DNA of 7,605 nucleotides from Gammaproteobacteria bacterium (GCA_016191795.1 JACPVK010000233.1:1-7605), one strand, 5' to 3'. Numbered from the stretch's first letter, positions 1-6,894 are shown. Translations and numbers: made by a program. Notes: generated by a model not told the origin, from the letters alone.

Positions 1-1
1 C

Positions 2-2752
2 ATAGTCTTAAATAGCCTGGGTAACCGGGATATCTCACGCTTTCCCGATGGCACAGGTGACTGGGATTTGTCGGGCGGCACCGGTTCGGGCACAAATTAT
101 ACGGCCTGTACAACCAATACCGCGGGCATCGCCAAAACCGCCAATGTGGCCAATATTAACCTGGGCTCAACCTTCACGTTCACTCTCGGCCTGGTTAACA
201 ATTACACCACTAGCCAGACCTTCACTATTACTGACATACTCCCCGCCGGCTTTACCTATGTATCGTCTGTCGCCAGCCAGGGCACGGTGAATACCGCCAG
301 CCTGCCAACACTCACATGGAATGCCGGAACCATCGCCTCGGGAGGCGCTACCGCCAGTCTCACGATTACCGTGCGCGGCACCACAGTAGGTACGCACACC
401 AATACCGCAACCCTCACCAGTCCCTGCCTGGTTGCCGGAAGTTGTCCTACGGATAGCGCCACAGTTAATGTTGTCGCACCATCTATCGATCACTACGCCA
501 TCAGCTATCCCAATGGTACGCCTGGCATTACCTGTGAAGCGCTGGCGGTACAGGTCACTGCTCATAACAGTTCGCATGTTGCTACGGCGCCTACAGCCAG
601 CACGATTATTACGCTCACCACCAATCCGGCCACCGATGGCTGGTCGCTACGCAGCGGCGGCGGTACATTCACCGCACCTGATCAATATCGCTTCAATGGC
701 ACAGAAACCAGCGCCCAGTTCTGGCTGACTCGCACCACACCCACAACCGCGCCACACATTGACATTAATGTCACGGATGGTACGGCTACTGAATCCCTGA
801 CTGAAGATCCCAGGGCTGAATTTTCCAATGCTATTTTTCGTTTCTTTGGCACCGGCAGTCCCGAAAATATAGGATCACAAATTGCCGGCAAAAGCTCGGC
901 GGTTGCACCCGGTGACCAGACTTTGCAATTACGTGCAGTGCGCACCAGTACCACCACATCTGCGTGTGTACCGGCCATACAGGGAACTACCTCCGTTAAC
1001 CTCGCCTATGAATGTAATAATCCGGCAAGTTGCACGGGCAGTAATTTGTTATCCATGGCCACTGGAGTGGATACTCAAACCATTGCGCGCAACAACAATG
1101 CAGCTGTTGCCAGCTACACACCGATCAATATGAGCTTTGATGCCACCGGTACCGCGAATTTCAATTTTAATTACAGCGACGCCGGCCAGATTACCTTGCA
1201 TGCACGTAAGCTGTTAACCGGCGGTATAGGTACACCACCCAGTGCCGCCGCTACAGTGGTGGGCGCCTCCAATGCATTTGTGGTGCGGCCATTTGGTTTT
1301 GATATGGATTTCAATAATGACCGGGCCACCAATGGTATTACCGGGCCATCTTATGCCGCCAATGACACCGGCTCGGTGTTTCAAACCGCCGGCACGGCTT
1401 TCAACACCAGCTTTCGCGCCGTGAACTGGAACGCCGTTGACGACGCCGACAACGATGGTATCCCCGATGCCTGCGCCAATCTTACTGACAATTCCATAAC
1501 CACAAATTTTGGCAAGGAAACGACGCCTGTGACGCCTGCCAGCGTCGGACTCGGCCATTCCCTGGTTGCGCCTTTACCGGGTACAACCGGTACGCTAACG
1601 ACCAATAACAATAGCGTGAGCTTTGTTAATGGCGTTGGTACAAAATCGATCGACTGGAGTGAGGTTGGCATTGTTAATCTCAACAGCACGCACACCAGTT
1701 ATCTGGGCTCGGGTGCAAACATACTGGGTAATGTGTGTAATGTCGGGCGGTTTATTCCTGCGTATTTTTCTATCGCCAGTCCGGTGATGAATAATCGCAG
1801 CGACATAGTTGCCTGCGCCGATCCATTCACATACATGAATGAAAATTTTCGTATGGATTTCAATTTAAGCGCCTTTAATGCACGGACACCGGCCGCCCAG
1901 ACACAAAATTACGCAGGCAGCTATGCCAAACTCAATCCTTCCAGTCTGACACAAATGAATTATGGCGCCACCGAAGCCGGCACCAACTTAACGGCGCGAT
2001 TGAATGTCATATCAACCGGTGCTTTTGCCAATGGCACCGCACCTATTCAGGCGACCACGTTCTTCATGCGAACCCTGGCAGTAGATGGACCTTACAATAA
2101 TCTGGATCTCGGCATTGCACCGACAGACAGTGACGGCGTTACCCTGCAAACACGAAACCTTTCCCTGGATGGCGGCCCAAACACACACTTCAATGTCGGG
2201 CAAACAGCCGTGCGTTACGGACGCCTGGCACTGGCCAGTAATTACGGCTCTGAGCTGTTACCGCTGTCGATGCAGCTGAGCACGCAGTACTATGCCGATG
2301 CCACATCCCAATTCGTCATTAATCCCAACGACAATTGCACAGCTATCAGCACAGCAGACGTTTTATTATTTAATAGCCTCGCACCCAGGCAAGGACGTGT
2401 AGTCGGAAACCCTGTGATAACAATTAACGGCGGCAACACCACCACACTTAGTGCGATATCTCCAATAGTTAATGGCATTACATCACTTAACTTTACAGCG
2501 CCGAGTGCACAGGGTTATGTTGATGTGGAAGTGCAAACACCGGCGTATTTACTATCCAATCTGGACGGAATTGATCAGGGCATACAGGGGCCGGGGCAAC
2601 ATTGCACGCCAGGCATGGCGATCACCGAACCAGCCTATATTCCTGGCTGTGTGGCAGATACACTTACGGTAGACGATGTGCCGCTGGCACGCGGTACATT
2701 TGGTATTTTTCGCGGCAGTGATCGGGTAATTTACATCAGGGAGGTGTATTAA
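2..2752 (+). CDS. MshQ-like secreted protein, DUF11 plus DUF6701 (5' partial)
   Basis: This is the C-terminal part (916 residues) of a large, probably exported surface protein. The frame is open from base 2, so the start and any signal peptide lie upstream; the TTG at 68 is not a credible start. Visible order: RFPDGTGDW (38-64), resembling the end of a lamin-tail domain; a DUF11-type beta-sandwich repeat (about 125-420) with LGSTFTFTL and ITDILPAGFTYVSS; then a DUF6701 region as in MSHA biogenesis protein MshQ (about 480-2749). The family signatures VGRFIPAYF (1742-1768), YGRLALASNYGSELLPL (2216-2266) and the terminal IYIREVY (2729-2749) are present. An aspartate-rich DDADNDGIPDAC stretch (1439-1474) resembles a thrombospondin type-3 calcium-binding loop. 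Cysteines are scattered and many residues are Thr/Asn/Ser, typical of exported beta-rich proteins. MshQ is linked to MSHA type IV pili, but its exact role is unknown, and no pilus gene is visible here. The family call is firm; the function is inferred. Confidence 0.85.
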   Translation: MVLNSLGNRDISRFPDGTGDWDLSGGTGSGTNYTACTTNTAGIAKTANVANINLGSTFTFTLGLVNNYTTSQTFTITDILPAGFTYVSSVASQGTVNTASLPTLTWNAGTIASGGATASLTITVRGTTVGTHTNTATLTSPCLVAGSCPTDSATVNVVAPSIDHYAISYPNGTPGITCEALAVQVTAHNSSHVATAPTASTIITLTTNPATDGWSLRSGGGTFTAPDQYRFNGTETSAQFWLTRTTPTTAPHIDINVTDGTATESLTEDPRAEFSNAIFRFFGTGSPENIGSQIAGKSSAVAPGDQTLQLRAVRTSTTTSACVPAIQGTTSVNLAYECNNPASCTGSNLLSMATGVDTQTIARNNNAAVASYTPINMSFDATGTANFNFNYSDAGQITLHARKLLTGGIGTPPSAAATVVGASNAFVVRPFGFDMDFNNDRATNGITGPSYAANDTGSVFQTAGTAFNTSFRAVNWNAVDDADNDGIPDACANLTDNSITTNFGKETTPVTPASVGLGHSLVAPLPGTTGTLTTNNNSVSFVNGVGTKSIDWSEVGIVNLNSTHTSYLGSGANILGNVCNVGRFIPAYFSIASPVMNNRSDIVACADPFTYMNENFRMDFNLSAFNARTPAAQTQNYAGSYAKLNPSSLTQMNYGATEAGTNLTARLNVISTGAFANGTAPIQATTFFMRTLAVDGPYNNLDLGIAPTDSDGVTLQTRNLSLDGGPNTHFNVGQTAVRYGRLALASNYGSELLPLSMQLSTQYYADATSQFVINPNDNCTAISTADVLLFNSLAPRQGRVVGNPVITINGGNTTTLSAISPIVNGITSLNFTAPSAQGYVDVEVQTPAYLLSNLDGIDQGIQGPGQHCTPGMAITEPAYIPGCVADTLTVDDVPLARGTFGIFRGSDRVIYIREVY
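1439..1474 (+). other. Putative calcium-binding Asp-rich loop in the MshQ-like protein
   Basis: The residues DDADNDGIPDAC follow the DxDxDGxxD pattern of thrombospondin type-3 and EF-hand-like calcium loops, with a cysteine immediately after. Such loops are common in exported bacterial proteins and usually stabilise them in calcium-containing medium. The pattern is seen directly; calcium binding is inferred. Confidence 0.5.
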
Positions 2753-2923
2753 TTTTGTGTCATTGACATAATGCTATTCACAAGTCTTAACCATTAATAA
2801 TGAATTAAACCCGTGCTAAAAATTTGCCAGTTACATATTCTTTTTGCTTTTCAAACATGGCGTAAACAGCTGACGTAGAAAGTTACTGACAACAAGACCG
2901 CAACAATTTTTACCCCTGTTGTT

Positions 2924-4054
2924 TCAACGTAATTTTTGTTTCAAATGCAGAACAACTTTGCCTAAACCCAGTTTGAGCTGTTGATCGGCACGCTCTATCA
3001 AGGGGATCAGCTTATGCAGGGCCGAGGCCAGTTGTTCGGGACGAATTCCGGCGCTGGCCGAGTTTATTTGACTGAGCAAGTCTTCTACATTCACATCCAC
3101 ACGGACAGTGGCCGGTGCAGCGGCTGCGACTGGCTTGCCAGTCTGGAACAAAATCACTTTTCCGCCACCCTGTGCGACCGATTGCTGCAATGCATGCTCG
3201 GCCTCTTTCAGCATGCCATCAATACTGGTGCTCTCATCCATGATGTCCGGAGAGGTTATACCGGCACTGAACTGGATTTGAAAAATGGCATTACCCAGTT
3301 TCATTTTGAGTGACGCGACACGCTGGCAAATACGAGCAACCGCCTGCCTGGCACCATCACCATCGGAACATACCAGCAACAAACCAAATTTCGACACACC
3401 CAGACGCGCAGCTGAATCTTCCTTGCGCAGCACATCGCGAATGATGGACGCCACTTTGGCCAGAATCTGCTCTGCCACTTCACGTCCGTGTTTGACAAAA
3501 ATATCAGCGAAATGCTCGATATCTATTCGCACGACTGTCAGTGCATTGCCATGACGTTGTGCATAGGCCAACGCCTGTTCACCCTGCTGCTTAAAGGCAG
3601 CCTCGGTGTACAGGCCGGTGACTTTGTCTGTCGCTACCCGCTGTTCAAGTGAATGGACTTCGGTACGATATTTGATGTGTGCATGGGCACGCGTACGCAA
3701 GGCAATGGAATCGAATGGTTTGCTGATGAAATCGGTGGCGCCGTGTTCGAAAACTTTTTGTTTGGCGCCGTCAGATTCTTCAGCCCCGGTAATGATGATG
3801 ACTGGTAGCTTCGCTATGGCGATATTGTCGGACTGGCGGATTTTTTCCAGTAACTCGTAGCCATCCATATTGGGCATACCGAGATCGGAAAACACAACAG
3901 AAATAGACTGGTTCTCCTGAATTTGTTTCCAGGCAGCAACACCATCTTCGGCTTCGAGAACGGAGAACTCTTTTTCCAGAATCTTGAATGCGGCGCGGCG
4001 AATGACTTTTGAATCATCCACCACCAGAATGTGCATTGGCGATGTTTCGGACAC
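2924..4054 (-). CDS. Response regulator: CheY-like receiver plus degenerate GGDEF domain
   Basis: A 376-residue cytoplasmic signalling protein. Residues 7-125 form a complete receiver domain: acidic pocket D13/D14, phospho-acceptor D57 (FSDLGMPNMDG), switch T89 and K112 in SKPF. Residues about 143-303 are a GGDEF fold starting DKVTGL (143-148), but the catalytic loop reads GVSKF (219-223) instead of GGDEF. The FKxxND nucleotide-binding stretch is also lost (HFADIFVKHG, 181-190). The inhibitory-site RxxD is kept as RKED (210-213). It therefore probably cannot make c-di-GMP but may bind it, with phosphorylation as a second input. An Ala/Pro linker (about 306-317) leads to a charged, helical C-terminal segment (about 318-376) unlike any family I recognise. 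The start is GTG at 4054, with GGGG five bases upstream; ATG at 4036 (residue 7) is a possible alternative. It lies downstream of typA on the same strand, but a hairpin separates them. No cognate kinase is in the window. Confidence 0.88.
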   Translation of the reverse strand: MSETSPMHILVVDDSKVIRRAAFKILEKEFSVLEAEDGVAAWKQIQENQSISVVFSDLGMPNMDGYELLEKIRQSDNIAIAKLPVIIITGAEESDGAKQKVFEHGATDFISKPFDSIALRTRAHAHIKYRTEVHSLEQRVATDKVTGLYTEAAFKQQGEQALAYAQRHGNALTVVRIDIEHFADIFVKHGREVAEQILAKVASIIRDVLRKEDSAARLGVSKFGLLLVCSDGDGARQAVARICQRVASLKMKLGNAIFQIQFSAGITSPDIMDESTSIDGMLKEAEHALQQSVAQGGGKVILFQTGKPVAAAAPATVRVDVNVEDLLSQINSASAGIRPEQLASALHKLIPLIERADQQLKLGLGKVVLHLKQKLR

Positions 4055-4097
4055 AGTAACCCCGAAGGATAATAATTACCGCCAAGACTAGATGATT

Positions 4098-4132
4098 AAA
4101 TGACCGATTGCACGTTGTGCAAGCGGTCATTT
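4098..4132 (-). terminator. Strong hairpin, probable typA terminator (possibly bidirectional)
   Basis: A near-perfect inverted repeat lies just after the typA stop. The outer arms AAATGACCG/CGGTCATTT (9 bp) and inner arms TTGCAC/GTGCAA (6 bp) are separated by one mismatch, with a three-base loop. Read on the minus strand, the stem is followed by the short T-rich stretch TTTAATC. Read on the plus strand it is followed by TTTTT, a better intrinsic-terminator tail, although no plus-strand gene ends here. It should end or weaken typA transcription before the response regulator gene. Confidence 0.75.
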
Positions 4133-4138
4133 TTAGAT

Positions 4139-5971
4139 TTACTCGGCTGAAGCTGAACGAGAAAAACGCTTACGTTCGTTTTCGGTGAGGTATTTTTTAC
4201 GCATACGAACAGCTTTAGGCGTGACTTCTACCAGTTCATCGTCATCGATAAATTCCAGCGCCTGTTCCAGCGTCATTCGAATGGGTGGTACCAGGATGAG
4301 CTTTTCATCGGCACCGGCAGAACGAATATTGGTGAGCTGTTTACCTTTTAACGGGTTAACTACCAGATCGTTTTCACGGGAGTGAATACCAACCAGCATA
4401 CCTTCGTAGACTTCGTCGCCATGACCCAGAAACAAACGACCACGTTCCTGCAGGTTAAACAGGGAATAGGCCAGAGCCTTGCCGGCTTCGTTGGCAATCA
4501 GTACACCGTTGTTACGCTGGCCAATGGTGGCATTGATTTTGGGTCCGTAATGATCGAACACGTTGTACATCAAACCATTACCGGCGGTGGCAGTGAGAAA
4601 TTCAGTACGAAAACCGATCAGGCCACGTGAGGGAATCATGTAGTCGAGACGCACGCGACCACGACCATCGGGCATCATGTTCTTCAGTTCGCCTTTACGC
4701 AGACCGAGTTTTTCCATGATGGTGCCCTGTGAATCTTCCGGCACGTCGACAGTGAGCTGTTCATACGGTTCACACATCACCCCGTCAACTTCCTTGAGAA
4801 TCACCACCGGACGACCAACGCACAGCTCGTAACCTTCACGACGCATGTTTTCAATCAGCACCGACAGATGCAATTCACCACGGCCGGAAACACGGAATTT
4901 GTCAGCTGAATCGGTATCGGCAACACGTAAGGCTACGTTATGGATCAGCTCCTGCTGCAGACGGTCACGAATATTACGTGAAGTTACATATTTACCATCA
5001 CGGCCAGCCAGGGGACCGTTGTTAACCTGGAAGGTCATGCTGACAGTCGGCTCATCCACCGAGAGCGGTGGTAACGCTTCAACATGATCCGGGTCACCCA
5101 GGGTGTCAGAGATATTCAGATCACTAATACCCGAGAAACAAATAATGTCGCCTGCTGAAGCCTCAGGCACTTCAATACGTTCCAGACCATGAAAACCCAG
5201 AATCTGCTGCATACGTAAACCGGTACGCACATTGCCTTCATGGTCGATCAGTGACAGCGGCTGGTTGCGCTTCACTCGGCCTTCCTTGATGCGACCAATG
5301 CCGATTACGCCCACATAGCTGTTGTAATCAAGTGAACTCACCTGCATACGGAAAGGTGCATCCATATCAACATCAGGTGGTGATACGTATTTCACGATGG
5401 CTTCGAATAACGGCGTCATATCACCGCTGGTAATGCTTTCGTTGTCACCGGCATAGCCGTTGACACCGGAGGCATAAATCACCGGGAAGTCGAGCTGTTC
5501 GTTGGTAGCGCCCAGGCGATCGAACAATTCGAATGTCTGATCCAGCGCCCAATGGGCACGGGCACCGGGCTTGTCAATTTTGTTGATAACCACTATCGGC
5601 TTGAAACCCATGGCAAAGGCCTTCTGGGTTACGAAACGGGTCTGCGGCATTGGGCCTTCCTGGGCATCCACCAGCAGCAGCACGGAATCAACCATGGACA
5701 ATACGCGCTCAACCTCACCACCGAAGTCGGCATGGCCGGGAGTGTCGACGATATTGATGCGGTAGTCATTCCACTTAATGGCAGTGTTCTTGGCCAGGAT
5801 GGTAATACCGCGTTCTTTTTCCTGGTCGTTGGAATCCATGATGCAATCGCCCAGATCTGCGCGCGCATCAATAGTGCCGGATTGTCTCAACAGCTGGTCT
5901 ACCAGCGTGGTTTTGCCATGGTCAACGTGAGCAATAATGGCGATATTGCGTAATTTTTCGATCCTAGACAC
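4139..5971 (-). CDS. typA: Ribosome-associated translational GTPase BipA/TypA
   Basis: A translational GTPase of the EF-G/LepA superfamily that acts on the ribosome. In E. coli it assists 50S assembly and growth at low temperature or under stress. From the start chosen it has 610 residues, close to the 607 of E. coli. The GTPase motifs are intact: AHVDHGKTT (14-22), RGITI (54-58), DTPGH (76-80), NKID (130-133) and YASG (166-169). The C-terminal BipA-specific part is complete, with MPDGRGRVRLDYMIPSRG, GQRNNGVL and a basic tail ending KRFSRSASAE. I chose GTG at 5971. It has a GGTG ribosome-binding match (5979-5982) seven bases upstream, it gives the family-like N-terminus xxRIEKLRNIAIIAHVDHGK, and a perfect TATAAT (6007-6002) overlaps the longer reading from ATG at 6016, which would put that ATG upstream of the transcript. 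The 15 extra residues of the longer form do not resemble the family. The gene is divergent from the globin gene. Confidence 0.97.
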   Translation of the reverse strand: MSRIEKLRNIAIIAHVDHGKTTLVDQLLRQSGTIDARADLGDCIMDSNDQEKERGITILAKNTAIKWNDYRINIVDTPGHADFGGEVERVLSMVDSVLLLVDAQEGPMPQTRFVTQKAFAMGFKPIVVINKIDKPGARAHWALDQTFELFDRLGATNEQLDFPVIYASGVNGYAGDNESITSGDMTPLFEAIVKYVSPPDVDMDAPFRMQVSSLDYNSYVGVIGIGRIKEGRVKRNQPLSLIDHEGNVRTGLRMQQILGFHGLERIEVPEASAGDIICFSGISDLNISDTLGDPDHVEALPPLSVDEPTVSMTFQVNNGPLAGRDGKYVTSRNIRDRLQQELIHNVALRVADTDSADKFRVSGRGELHLSVLIENMRREGYELCVGRPVVILKEVDGVMCEPYEQLTVDVPEDSQGTIMEKLGLRKGELKNMMPDGRGRVRLDYMIPSRGLIGFRTEFLTATAGNGLMYNVFDHYGPKINATIGQRNNGVLIANEAGKALAYSLFNLQERGRLFLGHGDEVYEGMLVGIHSRENDLVVNPLKGKQLTNIRSAGADEKLILVPPIRMTLEQALEFIDDDELVEVTPKAVRMRKKYLTENERKRFSRSASAE

Positions 5972-6001
5972 AGACAGGCACCGCAGAAGTAAGGGGCGCG
6001 C

Positions 6002-6007
6002 ATTATA
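6002..6007 (-). promoter_or_regulatory. Putative typA promoter -10 box
   Basis: A perfect TATAAT on the minus strand. It would start transcription at about 5995, roughly two dozen bases upstream of the GTG at 5971. I find no good -35 hexamer at 16-18 bases (the best is TTCCTG), so the promoter may be activator-dependent or the match may be fortuitous. Confidence 0.5.
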
Positions 6008-6031
6008 CAGCGGCATTAGCCATCACAGGAA

Positions 6032-6040
6032 TGTTAATAT
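6032..6040 (+). promoter_or_regulatory. Putative extended -10 of the truncated haemoglobin gene
   Basis: TGT followed by TAATAT has the TGn extended -10 arrangement and would start transcription at about 6047, some 20 bases before the ATG at 6067. The hexamer matches the consensus at four of six positions and no -35 is evident. Position and spacing are consistent with the globin start, but the evidence is weak. Confidence 0.3.
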
Positions 6041-6048
6041 GTACTTTT

Positions 6049-6058
6049 TTTGTACAAA
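6049..6058 (+). promoter_or_regulatory. Palindrome TTTGTACAAA, possible operator
   Basis: A perfect 10-base palindrome sits in the divergent typA/globin region, at the expected transcript start of the globin gene. A second GTAC (6041-6044) lies 11 bases, about one helical turn, before the GTAC at the centre of the palindrome (6052-6055), and both are preceded by T-rich DNA. A dimeric repressor site is possible, but the sequence does not identify the regulator. Confidence 0.3.
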
Positions 6059-6066
6059 GACGACTA

Positions 6067-6447
6067 ATGACTGACAATTATTTCACCCGGATGGGTAGCG
6101 AGACGGTAGTAAGACAGCTGGTAGACCGGTTCTATGACCTGATGGACGAGCTGGAAGCAGCCAGGGATATTCGCCAGCTGCACGCCCCGGACACGAGTGA
6201 AGCGCGCGATAAATTGTTCATGTTTCTATGTGGCTGGCTTGGCGGGCCACAGTTGTATATCGAAAAATATGGCCATCCCAAACTGCGCCAGCGACATCTG
6301 CCCTTTCGTATTGGCGAAAAATAACGTGACCAGTGGATGCTTTGCATGACTCAGTCCATGGCGGATATTGGCCTGGATAACGCTTTGCGTAACGAACTCA
6401 CCGCTGCCTTTTTTCGCACAGCGGACTTTATGCGTAACACCGGATAA
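6067..6447 (+). pseudogene. Group II truncated haemoglobin (trHbO-like), interrupted by an in-frame TAA
   Basis: A small haem protein of the 2-on-2 globin family, group II, whose members bind oxygen and are linked to NO, oxygen or peroxide chemistry. The intact reading would be 126 residues, normal for the family. Visible hallmarks: FYDLMD (22-27, Tyr23 at B10), LFMFLCGWLGGPQLYIEKYGHP (50-71) and RQRHLPF (74-80, with His77 as the proximal F8 haem ligand). Codon 86 (6322-6324) is TAA, exactly where relatives usually have Glu in GExERDQW. The following 40 codons, in the same frame, still encode a textbook globin end: RDQWMLCMTQ with the group II Trp G8 (residue 90), then FFRTADFMRNTG and a stop at 6445-6447. 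As read, the product stops at 85 residues and lacks helices G and H. The start is ATG at 6067; the ATG at 6031 would add 12 unlike residues and overlap the promoter. The lesion is recent, a sequencing error, or read through. Confidence 0.85.
6322..6324 (+). other. Premature TAA in the truncated haemoglobin gene
   Basis: This single codon interrupts an otherwise continuous globin frame. One base change from GAA, AAA or CAA would produce it, and family alignment favours GAA (Glu). A five-base A run (6317-6321) precedes it, but slippage there would shift the frame, and the conserved downstream residues are in the same frame. A substitution therefore explains it better than an indel. Confidence 0.85.
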
Positions 6448-6568
6448 GCGACGCATGTTTCTGCTTGATCCCCTGTACGGGTAGTAAAAAACAGAAATTA
6501 TGATCGATATATTTTGCTCCCTACAGAGCGCTTGAATTGATTCACATATTTTTACATTTCTTCGGCGA

Positions 6569-6574
6569 TACAAT
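6569..6574 (+). promoter_or_regulatory. Putative -10 box upstream of the FHA gene
   Basis: TACAAT matches the -10 consensus at five of six positions and lies 47 bases upstream of the GTG start. The DNA before it is A+T-rich (6541-6562), but no clear -35 hexamer is present. It is the best candidate in the 174-base gap between the globin remnant and the FHA gene. Confidence 0.35.
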
Positions 6575-6610
6575 CCGCCGTCGCAATGAAATGCTCGACT
6601 CAAAACTTAC

Positions 6611-6615
6611 GAGGA
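6611..6615 (+). promoter_or_regulatory. Ribosome binding site deciding the FHA gene start
   Basis: GAGGA lies six bases before GTG 6622, an ideal distance, but directly abuts ATG 6616, too close to serve it. This favours GTG as the start. Confidence 0.6.
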
Positions 6616-6621
6616 ATGACG

Positions 6622-6894
6622 GTGCAAAACAGAACCTACATCATTGGCCGCAAGGGCAACATTCAGTTATTTGATAAAACAGCCAGCGCTCGTCATGCCG
6701 AACTGGTTATATTGAATGACAAACTGTATTTAACCGATCTGAATTCCAAAAACGGCACTTATCTGATGGATGACGGCAAACAAATTCCATTTAAGGAAGG
6801 CTACATTCAGCTAAACCAGACCCTGATGTTTGGTGCCCAGGTTTGCTCAGTACGCGAACTCATGGCGCGTGCCCAACTGGTTACAAACATCTAA
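6622..6894 (+). CDS. Small stand-alone FHA-domain protein
   Basis: A protein of about 90 residues that is essentially one forkhead-associated (FHA) domain, a module that binds phosphothreonine peptides in the cytoplasm. Seen in order: YIIGRKGNIQL with the Gly-Arg of strands 3-4, ASARHAEL in place of the usual SRxH, LYLTDLNSKNGTYL with the invariant NGT, and a final strand (LMFGAQVCSV). The Ser and His of the SRxH motif are kept but the Arg beside Ser is Ala. Arg of GR, Ser and Asn of NGT, the main phosphopeptide contacts in the family, are all present, so binding is plausible. There is no transmembrane segment or second domain. GTG 6622 is preferred because of GAGGA at 6611-6615; ATG 6616 or ATG 6586 would lengthen the N-terminus without adding domain sequence. 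It converges on speA with a 13-base gap. No Ser/Thr kinase or phosphatase is in the window, so its partner is unknown. Confidence 0.85.
   Translation: MQNRTYIIGRKGNIQLFDKTASARHAELVILNDKLYLTDLNSKNGTYLMDDGKQIPFKEGYIQLNQTLMFGAQVCSVRELMARAQLVTNI

Noticed and set aside
167..577. A 136-codon minus-strand open frame inside the MshQ-like gene.
   Set aside because: Its low-complexity translation, with no motif or ribosome binding site, lies opposite a well-supported DUF11 repeat.
2889..2922. ACAACA/TGTTGT inverted repeat between the convergent MshQ-like and regulator genes, considered as a terminator.
   Set aside because: Only six A/T-rich base pairs with a 22-base loop and no T-run. The 171-base gap shows no other convincing element.
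5552..5953. A 133-codon open frame antisense to the typA GTPase domain.
   Set aside because: The opposite strand encodes invariant GTPase motifs. The antisense frame looks like a by-product of typA codon usage.
6322..6324. Recoding of the globin stop as selenocysteine or pyrrolysine.
   Set aside because: The codon is TAA, while these use TGA and TAG, and family members have Glu or similar here. Simple readthrough cannot be excluded but nothing in the sequence promotes it.
6317..6330. Frameshift at the A run before the globin stop.
   Set aside because: The conserved downstream residues RDQWMLCM are in the same frame as the upstream part, so an indel would break rather than repair the gene.
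6466..6484. CCC/GGG mini-hairpin (CCCTGTACGGG) after the globin gene, considered as a terminator.
   Set aside because: The stem is only three base pairs and the following stretch is A-rich rather than T-rich on the plus strand.
6226..6603. A 125-codon open frame on the minus strand opposite the 3' part of the globin gene.
   Set aside because: It has no recognisable domain or clear ribosome binding site, and its composition is unlike its neighbours. The plus strand here carries conserved globin residues, so this is a shadow frame.
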